A DNA stretch of 64,000 nucleotides from an uncultured Lachnospiraceae bacterium (GTDB lineage Bacteria > Bacillota_A > Clostridia > Lachnospirales > Lachnospiraceae): NCBI GenBank assembly GCA_902801585.1, contig CADCIU010000016.1, positions 1 to 64,000 on the forward strand, written 5' to 3'. This document shows positions 42,032-55,700 of this stretch, in pieces. The translations under genes were made by a program, and so were the position numbers. The first letter of the stretch is position 1, and each line of letters starts with the position of its first letter. Under the pieces are notes generated by a model. It searched no databases. It saw nothing but the letters and a program-made list of their open reading frames with translations, and was not told the DNA's origin.

Positions 42032-42529
42032 ATGGAGATGAGATATTGCATGCACTGCGGACACAAACTGGATGAAAAGTATCTGATGGGAGAGGGAATG
42101 GTGCCCTATTGTCCGCAATGCAGAGAGTTCCGCTTTCCTATATATAATACAGCCGTCAGTATGATCGTTATGAACAAGGAATTGGACAAGATCCTTCTGA
42201 TCAAGCAATATGGAAGGGATTCTTATATACTGGTGGCAGGATATGTCAATAAAGGGGAGGACGCAGAGGATGCCGTCATTCGTGAGATCAGAGAAGAGAT
42301 GGATCTGAAGGTGCTCGAGTGCCATTTCAACAGGAGTCACTATTTTGCCCCATCTAACACACTGATGCTCAACTTCACCGCGATCGTGGAAGAGGGAGAG
42401 GCGCATCCCAATACAGAGATCGACTCCTGGAAGTGGTTCAGCGTAGAGGAAGCCCGCGCGAATATCAGGGATAAATCCCTGGCACAGGCATTCCTCAACG
42501 GATTTTTCGACGGAGAGTATCACTTCTGA
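42032..42529 (+). CDS. Nudix hydrolase with zinc ribbon (NudC-like)
   Basis: Encodes 165 residues from ATG 42032, six bases after GGAGG (in-frame ATGs at 42026 and 42038 are alternatives). A four-Cys zinc ribbon (CMHCGHKL ... YCPQC) leads to a Nudix fold whose box reads GYVNKGEDAEDAVIREIREE followed by M. This matches the RE-x2-EE core, but the first Gly lies in AGYVNKGE as in NADH pyrophosphatases. NudC-type enzymes split NAD(H) or decap NAD-RNA. This protein lacks the large N-terminal domain of E. coli NudC, so substrate is uncertain. Confidence 0.85.
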   Translation: MEMRYCMHCGHKLDEKYLMGEGMVPYCPQCREFRFPIYNTAVSMIVMNKELDKILLIKQYGRDSYILVAGYVNKGEDAEDAVIREIREEMDLKVLECHFNRSHYFAPSNTLMLNFTAIVEEGEAHPNTEIDSWKWFSVEEARANIRDKSLAQAFLNGFFDGEYHF

Positions 42530-42565
42530 TCAGGAGAACTAAGACCTGATCAGGAGAATTAAGAC
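42526..42565. repeat. 20-bp tandem duplication at the end of the Nudix gene
   Basis: Two directly adjacent 20-bp units beginning CTGATCAGGAGAA differ by one base; the first contains the Nudix stop codon. They lie eight bases before the AraC gene stop on the other strand. Confidence 0.85.
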
Positions 42566-42572
42566 GAAAGCA

Positions 42573-43418
42573 TTAAGCTTCGAGCTTCGCGCGCCTTCGG
42601 ATCTCGCGGGGCGTATCACCGTATACTTCCTTGAACATGCGGCTGAAAAGCTTATAGTTGGTAAATCCGTGTTTGTCCAGGATCTCCAGCACCGGCTCGT
42701 CCGTCGAACAGATGTCATGGTAGATGTGCGTGAGGCGCACGTGATTGACATGCTGCGTGAACGGAATGCCGATATTCTGCCGGAACATACGGCTGAAATA
42801 GTCGCTGTTGAGGCTGAAGACGTCAGCGATCTGCTCAAGAGAGAGCGGTTCCATATAATGTTTGTCAATGTAGGATACGATTTCCCTGATCCTGAGCTGA
42901 TTGCGGCTGGGTTCAGGGAGATCTTCTTTATATAAAGGAATTGAAAAATCGCTGATCAGCCGGTAAAGGATATCCAGGGCAATGGACTGCGTAGCGATCA
43001 TATATCCCTTGGGCTGCTTGACGTGCATGGTCACAAGATCCTTGAGGCGCTCGCAGATCTCCAGGTATCTCGGCACCAGTTCGTCGGTCAGTTCGGCCCG
43101 GCTGCAGATGATCTGGAAATTGCGCTTATTGCCCATCAGCCGCTGGATCAGGTCATCGTCGATCCGAAGCACGATCATCATGTAGGAGTGAGTGCAGCGG
43201 GCTTCGTGGATCTGGTTGGTGTCGATGACAATAAACTCGCCGGGTACCAGCTTATGTTCGTTTCCTTCCAGATAGAAGCTGGCGTTTCCGTTCAAAATAT
43301 AGACGAGCTCCAGGGAATCGTGCCAGTGTGCCGGCGTGTACTCGCCCGTGGTCTTATACTCCACGAGGATCCCGCGTTCGCGTATATCATAATTCTGCAT
43401 ATAAATATTGTCAGGCAT
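42573..43418 (-). CDS. AraC-family transcriptional regulator with cupin sensor domain
   Basis: Encodes 281 residues from ATG 43418, with AAAGGA nine bases upstream; the frame is open further upstream but not protein-like. The N-terminal half is a cupin-type sugar or ligand domain (HWHDSLELVYILNGNASFYLEG, followed by a GEFIVIDTNQIHEA strand). The last 100 residues are two helix-turn-helix motifs: LEQIADVFSLNSDYFSRMFRQ and VLEILDKHGFTNYKLFSRMFKEVYGDTPREIRR. Such regulators usually sense carbohydrate and activate nearby genes. It is divergent from the giant adhesin gene, so it is a candidate regulator of it. Confidence 0.93.
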   Translation of the reverse strand: MPDNIYMQNYDIRERGILVEYKTTGEYTPAHWHDSLELVYILNGNASFYLEGNEHKLVPGEFIVIDTNQIHEARCTHSYMMIVLRIDDDLIQRLMGNKRNFQIICSRAELTDELVPRYLEICERLKDLVTMHVKQPKGYMIATQSIALDILYRLISDFSIPLYKEDLPEPSRNQLRIREIVSYIDKHYMEPLSLEQIADVFSLNSDYFSRMFRQNIGIPFTQHVNHVRLTHIYHDICSTDEPVLEILDKHGFTNYKLFSRMFKEVYGDTPREIRRRAKLEA

Positions 43419-43499
43419 AGGGCGTCCTTTCGCTTTGATTTGTATCAATTTATCACTTGGAAGATTAGAACGCAAGAAGCAATCGGAGACAATATAAAA

Positions 43500-43529
43500 T
43501 TGCAAAAAAAAAGCTGAAAAGAGTATAAT
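43500..43529 (+). promoter_or_regulatory. Putative promoter upstream of the first giant adhesin gene
   Basis: TTGCAA (43500-43505) and TATAAT (43524-43529) with an 18-base spacer. Transcription would start near 43536 and leave an untranslated leader of about 225 bases with no gene in it. Confidence 0.5.
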
Positions 43530-43634
43530 TTACGGTCACAGGAGTATTGTTTGGGAGACTGAATTGTGGTAGCATGATATAAATATTACAAAGTATTAAA
43601 ATTCTAAAAAAGAGACATAGCGTTAAGGATTTGT

Positions 43635-43685
43635 GACAGCGGGGGAAGTTAACGATCATTGATGAGCTTCTGATGCTGTCTTTTT
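43635..43685 (+). terminator. Terminator-like hairpin in the leader of the giant adhesin gene
   Basis: GACAGC and GCTGTC (43635-43640 and 43675-43680) enclose a partly paired loop and are followed by TTTTT. An outer pair AAGAGACA (43610-43617) and TGTCTCTT (43685-43692) can close a larger stem. It sits between the putative promoter and the start codon, so it could attenuate transcription or end a short RNA. Confidence 0.5.
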
Positions 43686-43761
43686 GTCTCTTCAATTATT
43701 TATGTAACGGTAACCATGTGATTTAAATAGATACAATCAACTGTAACGGAAGGAGAGCAAG

Positions 43762-46700
43762 ATGAAGAAACTGAGAAGACTTCTTGCAGTCATACTGACC
43801 GCGACAATGCTGCTCGGTAATACGGGTATTACTTATGCGGCGGAAGCGGCAGCTGACAGCACAGCACAAGCTGAGCAGGAAGATGAACGCAGCGATGCAG
43901 GCGCAGGCCAGCAGGCTGCGGCGGAGGTCGAAGATTCGTCTGACAATGAGGCGGATTCTGCTGAACCATCCGAAGAGGAATCCGTGGCCGCGGCAACGGC
44001 CGGCTCAGCAGTATCAACAGTCGCAGCTGCAATGGCTGATACAGCCGAGTCTGCAGCGACGGCAGAAGATTCCGAGGAGGAACAGGAGGCAGCGGATGAA
44101 TCCGGGACTGCTGCGGAAGAAGCAGCTTCTGCCGATACGGAGGTTCCTGCATCGGAAGACCCGGCAGAGGCTGAAACGGCGGACACAGCAAAGACCGCTG
44201 AGCCCGCTGAGGAGGAGAAGTTCACCGCAGGTGAGCTTACTTATCATGGGAACGGCTATACAGTCAGTATGTCCTATGATGCGGATGCCATGATCCCGGC
44301 GGATGCGAAGCTGAAGGTCCGGGAGATCAAGGAAGGCACAGCCGAGTATGATTCTTATTTGAAGGGTGCGGAAGCAGCTTCGGATAAGGGCGTGGCTCAG
44401 GCACGCTTTTTTGACATCACGATTTGGGCGAAGGACAAAGAGATCCAGCCAAAAAGTGCTGTCAGAGTGAACATTTCCTATAATAATGCGATCGAAGTGG
44501 CAGATGAGGGCGAAGTCACGGCCATGCACTTCGAAGACGGCTCCGGGAATGCCGAGGTGCTTGATACGGACACAAACGGCGGAAGCGAAGTGAGCGAGGT
44601 TGCATTTGATGCGAATTCCTTCTCTGTTTACGGTATCGTTTATACAGTTGATTTTACATATGACGGATATACATTCTCCATGCCCGGAGAAGGCAGTATT
44701 CTTCTGAGCGAGCTGGCGCAGGAGCTGGGGCTGTATGAGAAAGATTATGACAAAGCCTTCTCCGTCAGCAACGTGAGCGATGTAACGTTCACCGACTATG
44801 ATTTACTGAAAATAGAGAAGCAGGCAGATGGTGACTGGCTGCTCATAAGCCTTGCGCCCTTCAGCAGCGAGGAGATCCTGACCGTCACGATGGAGGATGG
44901 CGTGAAGTTCGTGATCGGCGTGACGGATGAGCAGGTGAGCAGCAATCTGGTAGATTTTCTGACAAACGCTGTCATCACCGGCGCGACGCAGGATTCCGAA
45001 GGAAGGTATGAGGTAGAAGCCGGTACGGAATACAACATCATCCTCAGTTTTGCAGAGAGTTCTGCGCATCAGTTTGATAATCGTGCGACCCTGACATACA
45101 CGATGCCCGACGGTTTAACGATCCTGTCGCGGCAGACAGGCGACCTGAAGGTCAATATTGTATATAAAGGAAGAACTTATCAGGTTGACGCGACCTACGA
45201 TCTCGGTACAGACGGCAACCTTGAGATCAAGTTCGACGAGAATGATCCTGACTTCCATCATCTGGAAAACTCAACGAATGTGAGCTTCCGTTTCTCATAT
45301 AACGGCGCCTTTGACGGATCAGAGGAGAATATCCATTTTTCAGAGGATATTGAGCGCGATATCGTGTTTGAAGAACCGGAGCCGGGGCAGGCATATGTAA
45401 CAAAGAACGGTACGTTTGACGAGCAAACGGGTAAATTTACATATACGATCACTGTGGAAGCGACCGGAGATATCACGAATGTCAATGTCAAAGACGTGAT
45501 TTCCGGCAATGCGCTGATCTTTAACAATGATGTGCGGGTGAGCGGTAACTCAAGTTCTTACAGGGATAACGGAGCGACAAACGGTTTCGACTATACCTTC
45601 GCTTCTATGGCGGAAGGTGAGGTAATCACCATCACTTACAGTGCCTCCGTGGATTTTTCGAAGGACGATAACAAGGACGGAAAGATTACCGTCGACCAGA
45701 CGAAGAACACTGCTACTGTCAAGCCTGATGGAGGAGATCCGCACAGTTCCGAGTACTCCCACGAGATCGCCTTTAAGACGACCAATAAGTCGAACGGAAC
45801 ACCCGACGGCACTACGGCAGACGGCGACAAGATCTATAAGTGGACAATCACGTATAACGAGCTCAGGCTGGCTTCCGCCGGCGGCGATACAATCAAAGAC
45901 ACGATCGCGGCAGCTTCGACTGAGTATATGAAATATTACGGCGATGGGCTCAGTATCAATGTCATTGACAAGAACGGCAATATAGTTGATACGAGGAATG
46001 TTCCTTACAGCAGTCTGCAGAGTTACAGCGATTCTTCCTGGACTTATAAGATCCCTGAAGGTGATTCGCAGCCGTATATGTATGAGATCACATATTATAC
46101 TGTTGTCGACATGGAAAAGGTCGAAGGGACAGGCAACACCGTTACTGTCACCAATGATGCTAACGGCACCAGCGGCAGCGCGGACGTAACACCGGAGAGT
46201 GTGATCTCGGTCACCAAGAGCGTGGACAGCTTTACCACAGAGAAAGTGAACTGGTCGGTCACCCTCGGTGTACCTGAAAACGGATTGACACAGGCGGTCG
46301 TGACGGACACATTCCCGAGTATCTGGCTTGGTGGCAGGAACATCTATGATCTTCTTGAGGACGGTTCCCTGCAGATCACAGGTCTACTTGACGGGGAGTC
46401 CTATACGGTGGAAAACGTTGGCCAGGGACAGGTCAAGATCACCTTCTTTCAGGATCCCGGTAAGAGAATTTCGGGACTCAAGGCGGCGCCGGGCGGACAT
46501 ACGATCACGATCAAGCTGACTACCGATGTGGACCAGGAGTGGCTGCAGGCGGGCTATGAGATGGGCGGCTATGTGCAGACCCACACAAATTCTGTTGATT
46601 TCAACGGAAAAACCGCGACAGCCTCAGTAGTATTCGGTAAACCGGGCATCGAGAAGAAGGGCGAGGCACTGACAGACAGTCAAGGAAATGTAACGGGACT

Positions 46701-49700
46701 GAAGTATACAGTCCGTTTGGTTGGCGTCTCCGAAACACCTGTAAGCGTTTTGGATACTTTTGACACAAGTGTTCTGGAAGTGGATACTTCCAAGGCATCA
46801 TCGTGGGACCATATGCGGATCTGGGGCGGAAATCAGTGGTCTCAGGACGCAGGAAGGATGCCTGTTTCCTACACTGACACCGGCGACGGCATTATTCTGA
46901 CAGCGGATTCCGTGCCGATGCAGGCGGATGGAACCTATTATCCCTACTATAGAATTGTTTATTACCTGAAAGTCAAAGATGGTGTGGATCTGAACGCACT
47001 GGCTATTGCGAACGGCGGCGAGTACGATGTGGATAACACTGTCAAATGGGGTGACCACGAGTCAGAATTTACTTATAAAGTAGAGTACGATTACCTGGAC
47101 AAGCAGCTCCTCAACGAGGGTGAACTCGGAGGGACGAGTCGAACAGCCAAGTATCAGATCACGTTCAATCCGTCAAAGGCGACACTGAATGAAGGATCTG
47201 ATATGACCATGACGGATGTGCTGAGCGCAAACCTGAGTGTTGATTACAGTTCAATCAATATTGTGACAGATCCGGCCGGGCAAAGTGTCATCTATAGCCT
47301 GAGCGGCAGAGACGACGGAGCGACCATAGCGACATACACCATCCCCGATTCGACCAAGGTGACCATAACCTATGACGCCAATGTCAGAGGAAACGGCTCT
47401 CAGACGATCGTGAACAAGGTCAGCGTCAACGGCAAGGATGAGACTGTGGAAAATACGAAGTCTTACGGCTCTGCATCGGAAGGTGAAGGCGCCCAGGCAA
47501 GTTTTAAGATCGTAAAGGTTGATGGCTACGACGCGAACAAAAAGCTTCAGGGTGTTAAGTTTAAGGTCTTCTGTGAGAATCCGGATGTTGACTTCGGCGG
47601 CGGCCAGAAAGAGCTCATTCTTGTAACGGATGAGAATGGCGAGATCACTTTCGACGGAGATGCGTATACTTTCTATTTTGACGAAGTCTACCATGTGCAG
47701 GAAGTGGAGGCACCGGAGGACTACGGGACAATAAGTTTCGACTATCTGGTCACCTTGACCAATGATATGCAGAAGGTCGACTACGGCCATTACATCTACT
47801 ATTATTCTGACTCCATGCAGATCAAGAACTGGCCGCTCGAAGGGCTGGTCGTTGAGAAGCAGGTGGAGAGCAGTGATCAAGCAGATTATGAAGCCTACTA
47901 TGACTTCAGAATCTCTGTCCTGAACGATGACGGGTCCGTCAACACTGACTTTAATGAGAAGAGCGGCGATGACCAATTTGTAAACGGCGTTGCGGAATTC
48001 CGGCTCAAGGCAGGCGAGCAGAAAATGTTCTGGGGCTTTGAGAAGGGCACCAAGTATAAGGTTGAAGAGGTTGACGCAGAAGGCTTCGTGACAACCGTGA
48101 AGTACAGTGTGTACGATGAGGACGGAAATGTCAAAGAAGTCAAGACGGAAACTACGACCGAGCATACGAAGACAGATTTCGGTTCTCTGAAGATCAAAAA
48201 GAACGTGACGGTGAACGGCGAAGCGACAACCGGAACAAGCGCAGACGGCGAATACACCTTTGTAGTCAAAGATTCGGAAGGAAACGTCGTGTCTACGCAG
48301 ATCATTACGATCACAAACGGTGTATCCAATGAAGTCGTGGTCGAAGATCTTGTGCCCGGGACTTACACAGTAAGCGAGGTCACAGACAGTATTCCTGAGG
48401 GAATGGAGCTGGTCACCGACAACGATCAGGAGATTGAAGTCACTGCAGGTGAGACGGCAGAAGTCGAGACAGCTGAGTTTACCAACAACAAAGTGGAAGT
48501 CGGTTCTCTGAAGATCAAGAAGAACGTGACAGTGAAAGGAGAAGAGACAACCGGCAAAGAAGCAGACGGCGTATACACCTTTGAAGTCAAAGATGCAGAA
48601 GGAAACGTCGTGTCTACGCAGACCATTACGATCACAAACGGTGCATCCAACGAAGTTGTGGTCGGAGATCTTCTGCCCGGAACTTACACAGTAAGTGAGC
48701 TCACAGACAGCAATCCTCAGGGAATTGCGCTGGCCACCGACAATGATATCGAGATCGAAGTCACCGCAGGAGAGACAGCAGAGGTTCCGACAGCCGAGTT
48801 CACCAACAACAAACCCGACACGCCGGAATTCGAGAAGAAGATCCAGGATATCAATGACTCTACAGGTGAGACGAGCGATTGGCAGGACAGCGCCGACTAC
48901 GATATCGGCGACGAGATCCCGTTCAAGCTGACGGCAACGCTGGCCGAAGACGTTACCGATTATAGCAGTTACAGCATCATGTTCGAGGACACTATGGAAG
49001 ACACGCTCACCTTTAGCGGCGTCTCTAAGGTCCTCCTGGGCACCACAGATATCACGGCAGATTGTGATATCAGTCCGGCGAGCGGCGGACAGAGCTTCAC
49101 AGTGAGTATAGGCTGGGGCGAGAAGTACGGCACAGAGATCACGGAAGCGCTCAACGGCGCGACGGTCGAGGTATACTTCACGGCCAAGCTGAACGAGAAC
49201 GCCAAACTCGGAAACGCAGGAAACGCCAACGCGGCGCGTCTGCATTACAGCAACAACCCGAATAATGTTGATGAGTCCGACAAGACTCCTTGGGATTATG
49301 TCATCGCCTTTACTTATAAGCTCGACTTGAACAAGGTCGACCAGGATGGCGAGGCACTGACAGGTGCAGAGTTCAAACTTGAGAAGAAACTGGCAGACGG
49401 CACGACGAAAGAGATCGAACTGAGCATCGAAGACAATGTCTTCACGGGCAAAGGCCTCGATGACGGCGAATATGTGCTCACAGAGACCAAGACACCTGAG
49501 GGCTACAAGCAGATCGATCCGATCACTTTCACAGTCAGCGCGACGCATGGTGCAGAGTGGGATTACACTTCTGCGGACCTGGATTTCAATATCGAAGGCC
49601 GCAGCGAAGTTCTGGAATCGCTCACCGGCGAAACCGAGAGCGGAGAGCTGACATTCACTACCCTCGATAATCTTGAGGGACTTGAAGGCACTTTGACGAA

Positions 49701-52700
49701 CCGGGAAACCGGATCTCTGAAGATCAAAAAGAACGTGACAGTCGACGGACAGCCGACTACCGGAACAAGCGCAGACGGCGAATACACCTTTGTAGTCAAG
49801 GATTCAACAGGAAAAGTTGTGTCAACGCAGACCATCACGATCACAAACGGTGTATCCGGTGAGGCAGAGGTCAAGGGTCTTTTGCCCGGAACTTATACCG
49901 TAAGTGAGGAAACGGGCGGCAACCCGTCGGGAATGCAGCTGGTCACCGACAATGATCTCGAGGTCATTGTTACTGCAGGAGAGACAGCAGAGATTCCGAC
50001 AGCTGAGTTTACCAACAATAAGCCCGGTACTCCGACCTTTGAGAAGAAGATCCGGGACACCAATGATTCTACAGGAGATACCAGCGGCTGGCAGGACAGC
50101 GCCGATTACGATATCGGCGACGAGATCCCGTACAAGCTGACTGCAACGCTGGCCAATGATGTCAGCACTTACGGAAGTTACTCCATCGTATTCGAAGATG
50201 AGATGGAGGATACACTCACCTTTAAAGGCGTCTCGAAAGTCATCCTGACCAAGAATGACGGCAGCACGCAGGATATCACGTGGGACAGTGTCTTCCAGCC
50301 GACGAGCGGCGGGCAGAGATTCACTGTCAGCACAGGATGGGGACGTAATTACAGCGCGGAGCGTATGCCGATCAGTGAACTGCTCAACGGTGCCACGGTC
50401 GACGTCTACTTCACGGCGCAGCTGAATGAGAACGCCAAACTCGGAAACGCAGGAAACGTCAACGCAGCGCGTCTGCGTTACAGCAATAACCCGACTTATG
50501 CAGCTGATTTCGAGTATACGCCTTGGGACTATGTCATTGCCTTCACTTACAAGCTCGACGTAAACAAGGTCGACCAGGATGGCGAGGCACTGGAAGGAGC
50601 AGCGTTCAAACTTGAGAAGAAGCTGGCAGACGGCACAACGCAGGAAATCAGTCTGAGCCGGACCGGCAGCGTCTTCACGGGCAAAGGCCTCGATGATGGC
50701 GAATATGTGCTTACAGAGACCACTACACCTGTCGGTTACAAACCAATCGACCCGATCACATTCACAGTAACCGCGGAACATGGTATTACGTGGGATTACA
50801 CCTCTGCAGACCTGAACTTCAACGGCGAAGGTCGCAGCGGAGTCCTGACAGCGCTGACCGGAAGCACCACAAGCGGCGATTTGGAATTCACTACACTTGA
50901 CAGACTTGAGGGGCTTGAAGGTACTTTGACGAACGAGGGAATTGGCGCGATCAAGATCGAAAAGACTGTCACGGGCACAACTGCCACGGATAAGGAATTC
51001 ACATTTGAGATCGCACTGACTGCACCTACAGGCACAACACTTGACAGCAGTTATCCGGCAACGCTTGACGGCGAGAAGACGGATGACGCAGCAGTGACCG
51101 ACGGCAAAGTCACAGTCACACTGACAGCCGGCCAGGTCTATGAGATCACAGGCCTGCCCGCAGGCACGACCTACACCGTTACAGAGACAGAACTTCCCGA
51201 CGGCTACATCGAAGGTTCGCATACGGGAACCGAAGGAACGATCGAAGTCGGCAAGGCCGCGCAGGTCACGATGAACAACACTTACGAGACAGCGGGCGAA
51301 GTCACATTTAACGGAACCAAGACGCTCGAAGGCCGCGATCTGAAGAAAGACGAGTTCACATTTGAGCTTTATGAGAGCGGAAAAGAGACTCCGATCCAGA
51401 CCGTGACCAATAATGCGGACGGAAGCTATGCCTTTGAGACGATCGAGTATTCCGGGGAAGATCTCGATACAGACCAAGAGACAGGCGCGTTTGCAGAGAC
51501 TGTAAAGACTTATACGATCAAAGAAAAAGCAGGAACTGATACTTCGATCACTTATGATGATACGGAGTATGAGATCACAGTGACGCTGAACGATAACGGA
51601 GACGGAACCATCACCGCGGTGAAGAATCCTGATCCTGAAGGCGGCTATGCGTTCACGAACGAGTATGACGCGAAGGGTGAAGTGACCTTCGGCGGCGCCA
51701 AGACCATGGAAGGCCAGAAGCTTGAGGCAGGCGCTTACACGTTTGAACTGTACGAGAGAGGAAATACTGATCCGATCCAGACAGTGACGAACGATGCAAA
51801 AGGCGACTTCAGCTTTGAGACCATCCCATACACCTTGGCAGACCTGAACAAGGATGCGGACGGAAAGTATATTCCTACCAATAAGTACTACACTGTCAAG
51901 GAAGTCGAGGGAGACAGTGCGGGTGTCACCTATGATAAGACCGTTTACGATATCACTGTAACGATCTCGGATGACGGAAGCGGAAATCTGTCGGTTGAAA
52001 CAGATAAGACACCCGGTGCCTGCAACTTCAAGAACACCTACAATACCAAGGGCGAGATCACATTCAGCGGAAAGAAGACGCTGGAGAACAAAGCTCTCGA
52101 AGAAGGCATGTTCACATTTGAACTGTACGACAGCGAAGGCACACTGATCGAGGACGTAACCAACGCGGCGGACGGCAGCTACAGCTTCACGAAGATTGGC
52201 TACACCGGATCTGATCTGGATACGGATGACGACGGAAACTACGTCGAGACCACCAAGACCTACAAGGTCGTGGAAAAGGCCGAAGGCAAAGCAGGTATTA
52301 CTTACGATGATACGGAGTATGAGATCACAGTGACTCTGAAGGATGATGGAGAGGGAACAATTGAAGTCTCTGCAGATCCCAAGGAAAACACCTATGATTT
52401 CACCAACACGTACGAGACCAAGGGCGATATCACATTCAGCGGAACGAAGACGCTGAAGAACAGAGCTCTTGAGGAAGGCGAGTTCAGCTTCGAGCTCTAT
52501 GACAGTGAAGGCGAACTGATCGAGACCGTGACCAACGCGGCAGACGGAAGTTACAGCTTCACGGCGATCGGGTACACCGGATCTGATCTGGATAAGGATG
52601 CTGACGGAAACTATGTCGAGACCACAAAGACCTACAAGGTCGTGGAGAAGACAGGCGACGACAGCAGCGTGACCTATGATACTACGGAGTATGAGATCAC

Positions 52701-55700
52701 AGTGACTCTGAAGGATGACGGAGAGGGAACGATCGAGACCTCTGCGACACCTGATGCAGGCAGCTATGATTTCACCAACACCTACAAGACCAAGGGAGAG
52801 ATCACATTCAGCGGAAAGAAGACGCTGGAGAACAAAACCCTTGAAGAAGGCATGTTCACATTTGAGCTGTACGACAGCGAAGGCACACTGATCGAGGAAG
52901 TGACCAACGCGGCGGACGGCAGCTACAGCTTCACGAAGATTGGTTACACCGGATCTGATCTGGATACGGATGATGACGGAAACTACGTTGAGACCACCAA
53001 GACCTACAAGGTCGTGGAGAAGGCCGGAGAAGCGGCAGGAATCGAATACGACGATAAGGAGTATGAGATCACCGTGACCCTGACCGACGACGGAGAGGGA
53101 ACCATCAAGGCGGTCGCAGACCCGAAGGAAAACACCTACGATTTCACCAACACCTATGAGACAAAGGGCAAAACAGTGATCGGCGGCGTGAAAGTCCTTG
53201 AGGGACGCGAACTCAAGGATGGCGAGTTCACATTCGAGCTCAAGGATGAGAACGGCGACGTGGTCAAGACAGCTGCAAACGATGCTGACGGAAACTTCAG
53301 CTTCGAAGAGCTCACATTTACGGGAGAAGATCTGGATACAGATGCTGACGGCAACTACATTGAAACGACCAAGACCTATACGGTCGCGGAGAAAGCCGGA
53401 AGCGACACAACCATTACTTATGATGGAAGCGAGTATACAGTTGAATTGACGCTGACCGATGACGGAAACGGAAACATCGAAGTCGTCAAGAATCCTGAGG
53501 ATGCAGCAGCTCAGACATTTACAAACAAATATGAGGCTAAGGGTGAGGTCACCTTTGGCGGAAAGAAGACCCTTGAGGGCAGAGCCCTGACAGAAGGCGA
53601 GTTCAGCTTTGAGCTGAAGGATGCTGAGGGGAACGTGCTGGAGAAAGTAACGAACGATGCAGACGGAAACTACAGCTTCACAACGATCAAGTACACTCTG
53701 GCTGACCTGGATAAGGACGGAGGAAAGTACATTCCTACGGAAAAAGTTTATACGGTCAGTGAAGTCAGTGGTGAAGATGAAAATGTAGAGTACGATGATA
53801 AGGTCTACACGATCACCTGCATACTTACTGATAAGGGTGACAATACGATCGAAGTGACAACAGACGAAGTACCCGGAGCTTGTGATTTCACCAACACTTA
53901 TAATACTAAGGGCGAGATCACGTTCAGCGGTAAGAAGACACTGGAGAACAGGGCGCTCTTTGCGGGCGAGTTCACCTTCGAGCTGTATGACAGCGAGGGC
54001 ACGCAGATCGATCTCGTATTTAATGAAGACGATGGAAGTTACAGCTTCTCGAAGATCGAATACACGGGCGAAGACCTTGACAAGGACGACGACGGAAACT
54101 TCATCGAGACAACAAAGACTTACAAGGTCGTGGAAAAGGCCGGTGAAGAGAGCAGCGTTACCTATGACAATACGGAGTATGAGATCACAGTGACTCTGAA
54201 GGACAACGGAGAGGGAACGATCGAAACCTCTGCAGATCCCAAGGAAGACACCTATGATTTCACCAACACGTATGAGACCGAGGGCGAGATCACGCTCAGC
54301 GGTGAGAAGACACTGGAGAACAGAAAGCTCACCGAGGGCGAGTTCAGCTTCGAACTGTATGACGAGGATGGCACACTGCTTGAGACCGTGACCAACGCGG
54401 CGGACGGCAGCTACAGCTTCACGACGATCAAGTACACCGGAGATGACCTGGACAAAGATTCTGCCGGCAACTATCTCGAGACCATTAAGAATTACAGAGT
54501 TGTGGAGAAGGCAGGCGAAGACGGCAGCGTTACCTATGACGATACGGAGTATGAGATCACAGTAACACTGACAGATAATGGCAAGGGAACGATTGAGGTC
54601 ACAGCGGATCCCGCTGAGGACAGCTATGACTTCACCAATACCTACAGCACGAAGGGCGAGATCACGTTCAGCGGTGAGAAGACTCTGGAGAACAGAGCGC
54701 TCACAGAAGGTGAGTTCAGCTTCGAACTCTATGACAGTGAAGGAACTCTTCTTGAGACAACAACAAACAAAGCAGACGGCAGCTACAGCTTCACGAAGAT
54801 CGAGTACACCGGAGATGACCTGGATAAGGATGCTGACGGATACTATGTCGAGACCACCAAGACCTACAAGGTCGTGGAGAAGGCAGGCGAAGACAGCAGC
54901 GTGACCTATGACGAAACGGAGTATGAGATCACAGTAACACTGACAGACGACGGAGAGGGAACGATCGAGGTCACAGCGGATCCCGCAGAGGACAGCTATG
55001 ACTTCACCAACACGTACAGCGCGAAGGGCGATGTCGTGATCGAGGCGGAGAAGATCCTCAAGGGAAGACCGCTCGAATTCGGCCAGTTCAGCTTCGAACT
55101 GTATGACAGCGAGGGAAGCCTGATCCAGACAGCAGAGTGTGACAATGACGGAAGCGTGGTGTTTGATGCGATCGAGTACACGCAGGATGACATGGACAAG
55201 GAGACTTCCGGCGACCTGAAGGATACCGTGAAGACCTACACGCTCAAGGAAGCGACGAAGGACGACAAGGGATATACTTATTCCGAGGCAGTCTACACGA
55301 TCAATGTGACCCTGCACGACGACAAGGCGGGCACGATCGAGACATCGGCAGATAAGGACAAGTTCGACCTTACATTTACCAACATCTATGAGGCAGAGGG
55401 CGAGATCGTCCTGCATGCCCGGAAGACACTGCTCGGAGAGAGGGCACTCGAAGAGGGCCAGTTCACGTTTGTGCTCAAGGATGAAAACGGAAACGTTATT
55501 GACTCTAAGACCAACGCGGCGGACGGAAGCGTGACCTTCGACGCACTCAAATACACGCAGGACGACGTCTACGATGTAGATCCTGAGACCGGTGTATACA
55601 GCGGAGCAGGCACGAAGACGTACACCTACACCATCAGCGAAGTGATCCCTGAGGGAGCAAAAGACAACGGAGACGGTACTTTCTTCTTCAACGGATATAC

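Noticed and set aside
43419..43761. Known riboswitch (cyclic-di-GMP or similar) before the adhesin gene
   Set aside because: No conserved aptamer core was found by eye; only the terminator-like hairpin is supported.
47251..49548. A 765-codon minus-strand frame
   Set aside because: Antisense to the adhesin gene with the same codon-phase artefact; protein composition is not natural.
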